11,813 nt of DNA from DASSUW01 sp035717845 (GTDB lineage Bacteria; Actinomycetota; Thermoleophilia; Solirubrobacterales; Solirubrobacteraceae): NCBI GenBank assembly GCA_035717845.1, contig DASTIC010000344.1:1-11813 (forward strand), read 5' to 3'. The position numbers and the translations under genes are program-made. The notes under the pieces are model-generated. The model was given only the letters and a program-made list of their open reading frames with translations. It was not told the DNA's origin and did not search any database. Shown in pieces: positions 1 to 7,236 of this stretch (the stretch's first letter is position 1; the number at the start of each line of letters is the position of its first letter).

Positions 1-658
1 CACCCGCCTGATCTGGGTCGAGACCCCCTCGAACCCGAAGCTCGACGTCGTCGAGCTGGGCGCGATCGCGACCGCCGCTCGGGCCGCCGGCGCCCAGCTC
101 GCGGTCGACAACACGGTGGCGACGCCGCTCGGACTGCGGCCGCTCGACCACGGCGCCGACTTCGCGATGCTCTCCGGGACCAAGGCGCTCAGCGGCCACG
201 GCGACGTGCTGCTCGGGGCGGTCAGCGTGCGCGACGCCGCGCTCGCCGACGAGCTGCGGGCATGGCGGTCGCGGAGCGGCAGCGTGCTCGGCCCGTTCGA
301 GGCCTGGCTCGCGCATCGCTCGCTGGCCACGCTCGGCCTGCGACTGGAGCGCTCCCAGGCCAACGCTCGCGCGCTCGCCGACGCGCTGGCCGAGCGGGAC
401 GGGGTGACCCACGTCCGGTGGCCCGGGATCGGCCCGGTGCTCTCCCTCGCGCTGCCCACCGCGGAGGAGGCGGACGCGTTCCTCGACGCGTGCCGGCTTG
501 TCAGCGTGGCAACAAGCTTCGGCGGGGTGCACTCGACCGCAGAGCGCCGGGCGCGCTGGGGGACCGACGACGTTCCCGACGGTTTCATCCGCTTCTCGGC
601 GGGCTGCGAGGACACCGAGGACCTCGTGGCCGACGTGCTCCAGGCGCTCGAACGATGA
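1..658 (+). CDS. PLP-dependent Cys/Met metabolism enzyme (cystathionine gamma-lyase/synthase family), 3' part
   Basis: The reading frame is open from base 2 and runs 218 codons to TGA at 656-658. The first roughly 160-180 residues of a family that is usually about 380-400 residues long lie outside the window. An internal GTG at 116 is not the true start, because the conserved ETPSNP motif (visible residues 7-12) and VDNT (35-38) lie upstream of it in frame. The PLP-binding lysine is visible in SGTKALSGHGD (K at visible residue 61, codon 182-184). The C-terminus has the family hallmarks SFGGVHS and FIRFSAGCEDTEDLVADVL. Members of this fold I family catalyse beta/gamma elimination or replacement on cystathionine, homocysteine or activated homoserine in the cytosol. 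The ending SFGGVHSTAERRARWG resembles actinobacterial proteins annotated as cystathionine gamma-lyase. The exact substrate cannot be decided from this fragment. Confidence 0.9.
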   Translation, partial: TRLIWVETPSNPKLDVVELGAIATAARAAGAQLAVDNTVATPLGLRPLDHGADFAMLSGTKALSGHGDVLLGAVSVRDAALADELRAWRSRSGSVLGPFEAWLAHRSLATLGLRLERSQANARALADALAERDGVTHVRWPGIGPVLSLALPTAEEADAFLDACRLVSVATSFGGVHSTAERRARWGTDDVPDGFIRFSAGCEDTEDLVADVLQALER

Positions 659-685
659 AGGGCCCGCCTCCCGGCGGGCCCTTCA
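656..685 (+). terminator. 13-bp stem-loop terminator overlapping the stop codon
   Basis: The arms 656-668 and 673-685 are perfectly complementary (13 bp, mostly G/C) around a 4-nt loop TCCC. The 5' arm begins with the TGA stop codon itself. No U-tract follows, so this would be an I-shaped terminator of the kind common in high-GC actinobacteria. It most likely ends transcription of the Cys/Met-metabolism gene and insulates the SARP regulator downstream. Confidence 0.75.
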
Positions 686-886
686 CCACTTGGGGGACGG
701 CGGTGGCCGGGGGTCAGTCGGCGCCCGCCGTAGCGGCGCCGCCGGAGGGTTGAAGGGCGGCGCCTGAGCCGGGGGATCGCGGGTCAGACGATCCTCGCGG
801 AGGGTATGTGCACGCAACGTCCGTGTCGCAGGTAGCGGTGGCGGACGTCGCTCCCGTCACCGCTCAGGAAATTGTGCGGGAACACG
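686..886. other. Intergenic region with two interleaved 7-bp inverted repeats
   Basis: This stretch between the terminator and the SARP promoter has no convincing gene. Small overlapping frames here lack recognisable motifs. It contains GGATCG/CGATCC (774-779/789-794), ACGTCCG/CGGACGT (817-823/842-848) and AGCGGTG/CACCGCT (834-840/858-864). The last two interleave, so in RNA they would form an H-type pseudoknot or exclude each other, and in DNA they could be operator half-sites. Short inverted repeats arise easily by chance at this GC content, so the meaning is uncertain. Confidence 0.3.
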
Positions 887-919
887 CTTGGCGAAACCTT
901 GGAGAAACCTTGGCGGCGC
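887..919 (+). repeat. Three tandem 11-bp repeats, candidate SARP operator
   Basis: CTTGGCGAAAC (887-897), CTTGGAGAAAC (898-908) and CTTGGCGGCGC (909-919) follow one another with no gap. The first two differ at one position. The third keeps CTTGGCG. Written as the heptamer ACCTTGG, the copies at 896-902 and 907-913 are exact, and CGCTTGG at 885-891 is close. SARP regulators (ActII-ORF4, DnrI and AfsR types) are known to bind heptameric direct repeats spaced by 11 bp, one helical turn, overlapping the -35 region of the promoter. The repeats sit just before a SARP gene, so autoregulation is the simplest reading. This is an inference. Confidence 0.65.
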
Positions 920-927
920 GGTAGCGT
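899..927 (+). promoter_or_regulatory. Candidate promoter of the SARP gene (leaderless)
   Basis: A -10-like hexamer TAGCGT lies at 922-927, and TTGGAG, a partial match to TTGACA, lies 17 bp upstream at 899-904 inside the second 11-bp repeat. Eight bases separate the -10 hexamer from ATG 936, so transcription would begin at or within a few bases of the start codon. No Shine-Dalgarno sequence is seen before 936, which fits a leaderless mRNA. Confidence 0.5.
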
Positions 928-935
928 GATGGTCG

Positions 936-3900
936 ATGGTCTGGACCATCCGGCTTTGCGGTCCGTTGGCGGTGAGCGTGGGCGCAGACGCCGCGATGGT
1001 GACGTTGCCGGGTCGACAGGGCCGCCTGCTGTTCGCCTACCTCGTGCTCAACCGCGATCGCGACTGCGGGCGCGCGGAGCTGATCGACGTCCTGTGGCCG
1101 GAGGAGCCGCCCGCCGCGGCCGAGACGGCGCTCAGCGCGCTGCTCTCCAAGCTGCGCCGTGCGCTCGGCGACGGCGCCCTCGCCGGGCGCTCCGAGCTGC
1201 GGCTCGTCCCGCCGGGGCCGCTCGAGGTCGACGTGGAGACGGCGGCGGCTGACGCCGACCGCGCCGAGGCGGCGATCGACGGCAGCGAATGGGCCGGGGC
1301 GGCCGAGCGTGCCCGCAGCGTGCTCGCGTGCGACCTCCTGACCTTCCTGCCCGACTGCGAGGGGCCCTGGGTGGCCGAGCAGCGGCGCGAGCTCGAGGCC
1401 GTGCGGCTGCGCGCGCGCGAGGTGCTCGCCGAGGCGGGCCTGCGTCGCGGCGGCCGCGAGCTGGGAGCAGCGGAGCAGGCGGCGCGGGCGGCGATCGCGG
1501 CCGCGCCGTTCCGCGAGTCGGCCCACCGGCTGCTGATGGAGATCCACGAGGCGGCCGGCAACCCGGCCGAGGCGCTGCGGGCCTTCGAGGACCTGCGGGT
1601 GCTCCTGCGCGACGAGCTCGGCACCACGCCCGGCGCCGCGGCCATGGCCGTCCACGAACGGCTGCTGCGAGGCGAGCCGCCCGGCCCGGCGCGCCCGGCC
1701 GATCCGCGGGAGATGGTGATCTCCCCGTGGCCGGGCCCGCTCGGGGCGGCGCTCGACCGGCATGGGCTCGTGGGCCGGTCGGCCGAGCTCGGCGTGCTCG
1801 CCGATTCCTGGCGCGACGCGGTGGCGGGCAGCCGCCGGCTCGTGCTCCTCGCCGGCGACGCGGGGATCGGCAAGACGCGGCTGGCAGCCGAGATGGCGCG
1901 CCGCGCCCGCGAGGACGGCGCCGTCGTGCTCTACGGCCGCTTCGACGAGGACGCGCTCGCCCCCTACCAGCCGGTCGTCGAGATGGTTCGCGGATGGTCC
2001 TCCGGCACGTCGCTGGAGTCGCTGCGCGAGCGGCTCGGCGCGCACGCGGCGGAGCTCGGGATCCTCTTCGCCGAGCTCGGCCCGCCACCCGAGGAGCACT
2101 CGGGCGGCGACCCCGACAGCCGCCGGATGCGGCTGTTCGAGGCGATCGCCGCGCTGCTCGGCGAGGCCGGCGCCCACGCGCCGCTCGTGCTGGTGTTCGA
2201 CGACCTCCACTGGGCCGACCGGCCCACTCTCCAGCTCCTGCGCCACCTCGTACGGGCGCCACATCCGCGGCGCGTGCTGCTGCTCGGAACGTACCGCGAC
2301 GCCGAGCTCGAGTCCGACCACCCGCTGCTCGAGCTGGCCGCGGGAATCCGGCGGGAGGGCGCGCTCACCCGCGTGGCGCTCTCCGGGCTCGCCGAGGCCG
2401 AGGTGGCCGAGCTGGTGGCCGCGCTCGGGGTGGACGGCGTGCAGCCGGCGTTCCTGCGGGCACTGCACGGCGAGACCGAGGGCAACCCGTTCTTCATCGA
2501 GGAGGTCGTGCGCCACCTGCGGGCCGGGGGCCGCCGGCTCCACGCCACCGGCTCGCTGACCGAGGCCGGGGTGCCGGACGGCGTGCGCGAGGTGACGGCG
2601 CGGCGGCTGCGGCGCCTGGGAGCCTCGACCCGCCAGGCGCTCCAGGTGGCTGCGGTGATCGGCCGCGAGTTCGAGTTCGACCTGCTGGAGGCGGTGGCTC
2701 CGCTCGACGACGACGTGCTGATCTCGGCGCTCGAGGAGGGCGTCGAGGCGCGCGTGCTGCGCGAGGCCGGGCGGGTGGGCCGCTACGCCTTCACCCACGC
2801 GCTCGTGCGGGCCACGCTCTACGACGGTCTGTCGCAGCTGCGCCGGGCCCGACTGCACGGGCGGGTGGGCGAGGCGATCGAGGCGCTGCGGAGCGCGGAC
2901 ATCGACCCGTGGCTGCCGCCGCTCGCCTACCACTTCGCGCAGGCCGCCCCGGTCGAGCAGCCGGAACGGGCGATCCAGTACGCGCTGGCGGCCGCCCGCC
3001 GGGCGGACCGGCTGCTGGCGTGGGAGGAGGCCGCCCAGCACCACCGGGCGGCGCTGCGGGTGCGCGAGCTCACCGGCGCCCCCGACGACGCCGTGCGGGC
3101 CCGGATGCTGCTCGACCTCGGGGCCTCCGAGGAGCGGGCCGGCATGGAGCGCGAGGCCCGCAGCACCGCCCAGCACGCCGCCGTGCTCGCCCGGCGGCTC
3201 GGCGACGCTTCGCTGCTGGGCCGGGCGGCGCTGGGACTCGCCGGCCAGTGGTCGATCCTCGGGCGCGTCGACGACGAGCGCGTCGCGGTGCTCGAGGAGG
3301 CGCTCGAGGGCCTCGGCGACGAGGACGACGCGCTGCGCGCGCGGCTGCTCGCGCGTCTCGCGCTCGAGCTCTACTACTCGGGCGATCCCGCGCGCCGGCT
3401 GGCGCTCTCTCAGGAGGCCGTCGACCTGGCGCGGCGGCTCGGCGACCCGCGCACGCTGGCGGCGTGCCTCGACGCCCGTCACTACGCCCTGTGGCAGCCG
3501 GAGAACGTCGAGGGGCGACTGGCGGTGGCCGCCGAGCTGCGCCACGTGGCGGAGCAGACCGGCGACCCGGAGCTCGAGCTCGAGGGCGCGGGGTGGACCG
3601 TGGTCGACCTGCTCGAGATCGGCGACATGGTCGGCGCCGACGTGCAGATCGCCGCCGCGTCGAAGCTCGCCGACGCGCTCCATCGCCCGCTGTGGCGCTG
3701 GTGGACGTCGCTCCTGCGCTGCACGCGGGCCCAGATCGTGGGCGACTTCGAGACGGCCGAACGGCTCGCCGACGAGACGCTCGAGATCGGGCGTCACGGG
3801 CAGGCCGAGAACGCGGTCAACGCGTACGCCCAGGCGATCTTCAACATCCGGCGCGAGCAGGGCCGGCTTGCCGAGGTCGAGCCCGCCGTGCGCCGCTCGA

Positions 3901-4469
3901 TCGACCTCTACCCGGCGCTCGTCGCGTGGCGGGCCGGGCTGGCGCTGCTGCTCGTCGAGCTCGACCGGGTGGACGAGGCGCGGGCCGAGTTCGAGGTCCT
4001 CGCCGCCGAGGAGATGCCGCGCGACGCGAACTGGCTGATCGGCGTGACGCTCCTCTCGGAGGTGTGCGGCGCGCTGGGCGACGGGGCGCGGGCCGAGCGC
4101 CTGTACGGGCTGCTCGAGCCGTACGCGGGGCGCAACGTGCTCGTCGGGCGCGCGGCGACCTGCAACGGGTCGGCCTCGCGGCTGCTTGGGATCCTCGCCG
4201 GCGCCATGCGCTCCTGGGAGCTCGCCGAGGGCCACTTCATCGACGCCATGACCATGCACGAGCGCATGGGCGCCCGGCCGTGGCTGGCGCGCACCCAGCT
4301 GGCGTACGCCGAGATGCTGCTCACCCGCCGCCGCCGCGGCGACCGGAGCCGGGCGCGGGAGCTGCTGGCCGACGCGATCGGCACCGCCGACGCGCTCGGG
4401 ATGGCGGTCGTCGCCGCCCGCGCCCGCACGCTGGCGGCCGAGCGAGCCGCGGTCGGCGCGCCGCGCTGA
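936..4469 (+). CDS. SARP-family transcriptional regulator with BTAD, AAA ATPase and TPR-like tail (1177 aa)
   Basis: This is a large cytoplasmic, ATP-dependent transcriptional regulator. Residues 1 to about 92 form an OmpR-like winged-helix DNA-binding domain (opening IRLCGPLAVSV, then RAELIDVLWPEEPP and ALLSKLRRALG). Residues about 95-248 match a BTAD helical domain, ending with ALRAFEDLRVLLRDELGTTPG. An AAA_16-type ATPase begins at LVGRSAEL (278-285), with Walker A GDAGIGKT (307-314) and Walker B LVLVFDDLHWAD (417-428). The remaining ~600 residues are alpha-helical and TPR-like, with recurring LARRLGD segments, and there is no C-terminal LuxR helix-turn-helix. ATG 936 is chosen because the winged-helix consensus starts at once and a -10 hexamer precedes it. 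The gene is bounded upstream by a terminator and lies 43 bp before radA. The ligand and the target genes are not evident: no biosynthetic cluster lies in view. The domain assignment is firm; the biological role is unknown. Confidence 0.9.
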   Translation: MVWTIRLCGPLAVSVGADAAMVTLPGRQGRLLFAYLVLNRDRDCGRAELIDVLWPEEPPAAAETALSALLSKLRRALGDGALAGRSELRLVPPGPLEVDVETAAADADRAEAAIDGSEWAGAAERARSVLACDLLTFLPDCEGPWVAEQRRELEAVRLRAREVLAEAGLRRGGRELGAAEQAARAAIAAAPFRESAHRLLMEIHEAAGNPAEALRAFEDLRVLLRDELGTTPGAAAMAVHERLLRGEPPGPARPADPREMVISPWPGPLGAALDRHGLVGRSAELGVLADSWRDAVAGSRRLVLLAGDAGIGKTRLAAEMARRAREDGAVVLYGRFDEDALAPYQPVVEMVRGWSSGTSLESLRERLGAHAAELGILFAELGPPPEEHSGGDPDSRRMRLFEAIAALLGEAGAHAPLVLVFDDLHWADRPTLQLLRHLVRAPHPRRVLLLGTYRDAELESDHPLLELAAGIRREGALTRVALSGLAEAEVAELVAALGVDGVQPAFLRALHGETEGNPFFIEEVVRHLRAGGRRLHATGSLTEAGVPDGVREVTARRLRRLGASTRQALQVAAVIGREFEFDLLEAVAPLDDDVLISALEEGVEARVLREAGRVGRYAFTHALVRATLYDGLSQLRRARLHGRVGEAIEALRSADIDPWLPPLAYHFAQAAPVEQPERAIQYALAAARRADRLLAWEEAAQHHRAALRVRELTGAPDDAVRARMLLDLGASEERAGMEREARSTAQHAAVLARRLGDASLLGRAALGLAGQWSILGRVDDERVAVLEEALEGLGDEDDALRARLLARLALELYYSGDPARRLALSQEAVDLARRLGDPRTLAACLDARHYALWQPENVEGRLAVAAELRHVAEQTGDPELELEGAGWTVVDLLEIGDMVGADVQIAAASKLADALHRPLWRWWTSLLRCTRAQIVGDFETAERLADETLEIGRHGQAENAVNAYAQAIFNIRREQGRLAEVEPAVRRSIDLYPALVAWRAGLALLLVELDRVDEARAEFEVLAAEEMPRDANWLIGVTLLSEVCGALGDGARAERLYGLLEPYAGRNVLVGRAATCNGSASRLLGILAGAMRSWELAEGHFIDAMTMHERMGARPWLARTQLAYAEMLLTRRRRGDRSRARELLADAIGTADALGMAVVAARARTLAAERAAVGAPR

Positions 4470-4497
4470 CCGGGGCGAGGCCGTCCGGCGGCGAGCC

Positions 4498-4503
4498 TAC
4501 TGT
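4498..4503 (+). promoter_or_regulatory. -10 element of radA (leaderless)
   Basis: TACTGT fits the TANNNT -10 pattern and ends 9 bases before ATG 4513, so the transcript would start within about 3 bases of the start codon. No good -35 hexamer is seen 16-18 bp upstream, and no Shine-Dalgarno sequence precedes the ATG. Read-through from the SARP gene, 43 bp upstream with no hairpin terminator between, is also possible. Confidence 0.4.
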
Positions 4504-4512
4504 CCGTGAGCC

Positions 4513-5871
4513 ATGGCCAAGCCCGCGTCCGTCTTCGTCTGCTCCGCGTGCGCGACCGAGTCCGCGAAGTGGCACGGGCAGTGCCCGGGCTGCGGCGCGT
4601 GGAACACGCTGGCCGAGGAGGCGCGTGCCCCTGCCACGGCGCGCGGCGGGGCCGGGGCGGCAGCGGGCCGCGCCGCCAAGCCCGTGCGGCTGGCCGAGGT
4701 GCAGCCGGAGCGCCACGCGCGCCTGTCCACCGGCATCGGCGAGCTCGACCGGATCCTGGGCGGCGGCATCGTGCCCGGCTCGATCGTGCTGATCGGGGGC
4801 TCCCCCGGGATCGGCAAGTCGACTCTCACGTCGATGGCGCTCGGCCATCTGGAGGGCGCCGGGCGCAGGACGCTGTACGTGTCGGGCGAGGAGTCGGCGG
4901 GGCAGATCCGCCTGCGCGCGGAGCGCCTGCCGGGCGCGGCGCTCGACGTCCCGGTGCTGGCGGAGACCGACCTCGACACGGTGCTCGCGACGCTCGACGC
5001 CGAGCGGCCCGAGGTCTGCGTGGTCGACTCGGTGCAGACGCTCCACGGGGCCTCCCTCACGGGCGCGGCGGGCTCCGTCGGCCAGGTGCGCGAGGTCGCG
5101 GACCGGATCACGCGGCTGGCCAAGGCCCGCTCGATCGCGGTCCTGCTCGTCGGGCACGTGACGAAGGAGGGCGCCCTGGCCGGCCCGCGGGTGCTCGAGC
5201 ACCTGGTGGACTGCGTGCTCCAGTTCGAGGGCGAGCGGGAGCGGACCTACCGGACGCTGCGGGCGCTCAAGAACCGGTTCGGCTCGACCAACGACGTCGG
5301 CGTCTTCGAGATGCGCCAGGGAGGCCTGGTCGAGGTCGCCGACGCGTCGGCGCGCTTCGTCGGCGAGGCCACCCGCGCGCCCGGCAGCGCGATCCTGGCG
5401 GCGATGGAGGGCTCGCGGCCGTTGCTCGTCGAGGTCCAGGCGCTCGTCTCACCGTCCGAGCTCGTGCCGCCGCGCCGCGTGGCGAACGGCATCGACCGCA
5501 ACCGTCTCGCGCTCGTGCTCGCCGTGCTCGGCCGCCACGCCGGCGTCGGGGTCGGGTCGGCGGACGTGTTCGTCAACGTCGCCGGCGGCGTGCGGGTCGA
5601 CGAGCCGGGAGCCGACCTCGCGGTCGCCCTCGCCGTCGCGAGCGCCCAGCGCGGCGCCCGGCTGGGAGGCGGCGAGCAGCCGATCGCGTGCTTCGGCGAG
5701 GTCGGGCTCACGGGCGAGCTCCGCTCTGTCGCCCACCCCGACCGCCGGCACGCCGAGGCCGCGAAGTTCGGTCTCTCGACCGTCATCGCCCCGGGCGAGC
5801 GGGCGGCGACGCTGCGGCAGGCGCTGCGCGCCGCGCTTCCGGCGGCGACGAGCCCGCGCGCGGCCGCCTGA
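4513..5871 (+). CDS. radA: DNA repair protein RadA (Sms)
   Basis: RadA is a RecA-related, hexameric DnaB-like motor that promotes branch migration and D-loop extension during homologous recombination and repair. All hallmarks are present in 452 residues, close to the usual ~450-460. There is an N-terminal zinc finger with Cys10, Cys13, Cys24 and Cys27 (CSAC...CPGC), Walker A GGSPGIGKST (95-104), Walker B VCVVDSVQT with Asp172, and the RadA-specific KNRFG motif (253-257). The C-terminal Lon/ChlI-like domain includes DVFVNVAGGVRVDEPGADLA. In the classical actinobacterial order radA lies next to disA. Here a five-gene minus-strand operon separates the two. ATG 4513 is the first codon of the zinc-finger region and is preceded by a -10 hexamer. 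Confidence 0.97.
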   Translation: MAKPASVFVCSACATESAKWHGQCPGCGAWNTLAEEARAPATARGGAGAAAGRAAKPVRLAEVQPERHARLSTGIGELDRILGGGIVPGSIVLIGGSPGIGKSTLTSMALGHLEGAGRRTLYVSGEESAGQIRLRAERLPGAALDVPVLAETDLDTVLATLDAERPEVCVVDSVQTLHGASLTGAAGSVGQVREVADRITRLAKARSIAVLLVGHVTKEGALAGPRVLEHLVDCVLQFEGERERTYRTLRALKNRFGSTNDVGVFEMRQGGLVEVADASARFVGEATRAPGSAILAAMEGSRPLLVEVQALVSPSELVPPRRVANGIDRNRLALVLAVLGRHAGVGVGSADVFVNVAGGVRVDEPGADLAVALAVASAQRGARLGGGEQPIACFGEVGLTGELRSVAHPDRRHAEAAKFGLSTVIAPGERAATLRQALRAALPAATSPRAAA

Positions 5872-5886
5872 GCCCCGCGGCGGGGC
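5872..5886 (+). terminator. Short GC hairpin directly after radA
   Basis: GCCCCG (5872-5877) pairs with CGGGGC (5881-5886) around the loop CGG, starting on the base after the radA stop codon. There is no U-tract. Its 3' arm is also used by the outer stem of the larger inverted repeat 5880-6020, so the two folds exclude each other. It probably ends radA transcription, alone or together with the larger structure. Confidence 0.45.
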
Positions 5887-6020
5887 GAACTTCGGCATCG
5901 AGGGAGCAGGTCGGGCCACGCGGTTGGCGCGTGGGGCTGCTGAGTCCCCGTATGCGGGACGGAGCAGCCCCAGCCCGGCCGGCTCCCTCACCTCCCTACC
6001 CAGCCCGAAGTTCGTCCCGC
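5880..6020. repeat. 141-bp imperfect inverted repeat / branched stem-loop between convergent genes
   Basis: Nested complementary arms span nearly the whole stretch. The outer stem is 5880-5895 with 6005-6020 (16 pairs, one G-U; 10 consecutive perfect pairs at CGAACTTCGG/CCGAAGTTCG). Inside it are 5900-5907 with 5982-5989 (8 perfect) and 5909-5915 with 5974-5980 (7, one G-U). Within these are two side hairpins: CCACGCG/CGCGTGG (5916-5922/5928-5934, 5-nt loop) and GGCTGCT/AGCAGCC (5935-5941/5963-5969), the latter capped by GTCCC/GGGAC (5944-5948/5956-5960). The right arm overlaps the last codons of the minus-strand membrane-protein gene that ends at 5996. It could be a bidirectional terminator, a structured RNA, or the remnant of a palindromic mobile element. 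I match it to no known RNA family. Confidence 0.6.
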
Positions 6021-6517
6021 GACCCCCACACGAGGGCCGCCGTGCCGGAGCACAGCACGGCCGTCCACGACCACGCGGAGCCGGCGACCTCGAGGGCCAC
6101 CGCGAGCGTGACGACGACCACGGGCGCCGCCATCGCGACGAGGCGCGAGAGGATCGCCTCGGCGCCCAGCGTGAGTGTCACGAGGGCGGCGACCACCAGC
6201 GTGACGTCGCCGAACGGCGCGCCGGTGACCGAGAGCACCAGCGCCCAGCCGCCGGCGAGGAGCGGGAACGCGGCGAGCAGCCGGACGCCCCGCCGCGTCG
6301 CCAGCGAAGCCGGGCTCGCCGCGGCGAGCTGCCGTGCCGGGTCGTCGAGCAGCCCGGCGGCCGCCGCCGCGAACGCGGCCGCGGCCCATCTCGGCCATCG
6401 CAGCAGCTCCTCGCCCGGCTCGGCCAGCAGCGACCCCGCGACGGCGATCGCGAGAGCCGCTGCCGCGCCGAGCACGAGCCGTCCGAGACCCGCCGCGCGG
6501 ATCTCGTAGACGCTCAC
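5996..6517 (-). CDS. Small polytopic membrane protein, last gene of the sigma/ABC operon
   Basis: This 173-residue protein starts at GTG 6517, which overlaps the TGA of the upstream permease by 4 bp (GTGA). GGAG about 10 bases upstream is a plausible ribosome binding site. The stop is TAG at 5998-5996. The protein is almost entirely hydrophobic, with about six predicted membrane helices (roughly residues 10-33, 40-56, 74-94, 98-120, 125-143, 148-165). It has a short N-terminal tail MSVYEIRAAGLGR and a charged C-terminal end SRDELRAG. I recognise no family. Its length, topology and strict coupling to an ATPase and a permease suggest an accessory or second membrane subunit of the exporter. This is an inference. 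Its last codons form part of the 5880-6020 inverted repeat. Confidence 0.75.
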   Translation of the reverse strand: MSVYEIRAAGLGRLVLGAAAALAIAVAGSLLAEPGEELLRWPRWAAAAFAAAAAGLLDDPARQLAAASPASLATRRGVRLLAAFPLLAGGWALVLSVTGAPFGDVTLVVAALVTLTLGAEAILSRLVAMAAPVVVVTLAVALEVAGSAWSWTAVLCSGTAALVWGSRDELRAG

Positions 6518-7236
6518 TGAAGCGCCGCTCCGGCGATGAGGGCGACGAGGCCGACGGCCAGCAGCGCCACCGGCCCGCGGCGACGGCTGTCGCGCACCAG
6601 CGCCAGGCCGGCGGACACGAGCCCGATCCCGCCCAGGAACACGAGGTGCCACGCCGGGTCGCCGAGCGTCCACTCGCCGGGCGCGAGCGCCGCCGTGCCG
6701 TTGACGATCCACGGGATGTTCCAGCCGACCGGGCCGACCAGGAGTCCCACCATCAGGATGGGCGCCAGCACCGGGCGTGCCGTCCAGCGCCCGACGAACA
6801 CGCCGAGGGCACCGATGGCGGTGACGAGGAACGGGCCCTGGGCCGCCTCGAGCGGGCTCGGGCGGACCGCGAAGCCCTCGTGGACGACCTCGCCGTCGAG
6901 CCCGACCACGACGAGCCAGGACACGAGCGCGAACAGCGAGGCGATCGCCCCGGCCGCGAGCATCGAGAGCAGCACCGCGCCGGTCCTGACGCGGCGGGGC
7001 GACGGCGCCGCCGCGTAGAGGTCGTCGGCGCCGTCGCGCCGCACCCGGTCGACGTTCAGGAAGCCGACCAGGAACGTCAGCATCCCCAGCACCGCGATCT
7101 CGTCCTGGGCGACGACGGTCTCGGCGTCGATGGCCGGCAGCCACGCGAACGCCGCGAGCACGCCGAGCAGCACGCCGGGATGCCGCACGACGCGCCGCGC
7201 CTCGATCCGGGCGAGGGCAGGGAGGACGCCGGTCAT
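6514..7236 (-). CDS. ABC-2-like transporter permease
   Basis: This 240-residue integral membrane protein starts at ATG 7236, overlapping the ATPase stop codon by 4 bp (ATGA), with GGAGA seven bases upstream. Hydrophobic segments are visible at about residues 21-37, 47-62, 88-114, 133-151, 156-176, 196-213 and 221-239. After the second segment comes RRDGADDLYAAAPSPRRVRTGAVLLS (written here as two parts: RRDGADDLYAAAP and SPRRVRTGAVLLS). This resembles the cytoplasmic coupling region of ABC-2 exporters, where DELYAALP-like motifs recur. The open frame continues upstream of 7236 but is then the antisense-like shadow of the ATPase gene, so 7236 is the real start. With the preceding ATPase it should form a membrane exporter. 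The substrate is unknown; peptides, lipids or antibiotics are typical for this class. Confidence 0.82.
   Translation of the reverse strand: MTGVLPALARIEARRVVRHPGVLLGVLAAFAWLPAIDAETVVAQDEIAVLGMLTFLVGFLNVDRVRRDGADDLYAAAPSPRRVRTGAVLLSMLAAGAIASLFALVSWLVVVGLDGEVVHEGFAVRPSPLEAAQGPFLVTAIGALGVFVGRWTARPVLAPILMVGLLVGPVGWNIPWIVNGTAALAPGEWTLGDPAWHLVFLGGIGLVSAGLALVRDSRRRGPVALLAVGLVALIAGAALQ

Noticed and set aside
116..658. GTG 116 as the start of the first gene
   Set aside because: The same frame is open to the window edge, and the conserved ETPSNP and VDNT motifs lie upstream or across this position, so the gene is truncated by the window and does not start here.
864..4259. A 1131-codon open frame on the minus strand opposite the SARP gene
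   Set aside because: It is a codon-bias shadow of the GC-rich sense gene. Its translation is rich in Arg, Gly, Pro and His and has no domain, while the sense frame has clear ordered domains.
1289..4792. A 1167-codon plus-strand frame running from the SARP gene into radA
   Set aside because: It overlaps two well-identified genes in another frame and encodes an Arg/Ala/Gly-rich sequence without motifs, so it is a shadow.
5909..5981. Resemblance of the 5880-6020 structure to bacterial SRP RNA (AGCAGCC segment) or to a hammerhead ribozyme (CTGCTGA next to a GTCCC stem)
   Set aside because: The GGAA tetraloop and asymmetric loop of SRP RNA are absent. The hammerhead core CUGAUGA...GAAA is not matched at several essential positions.
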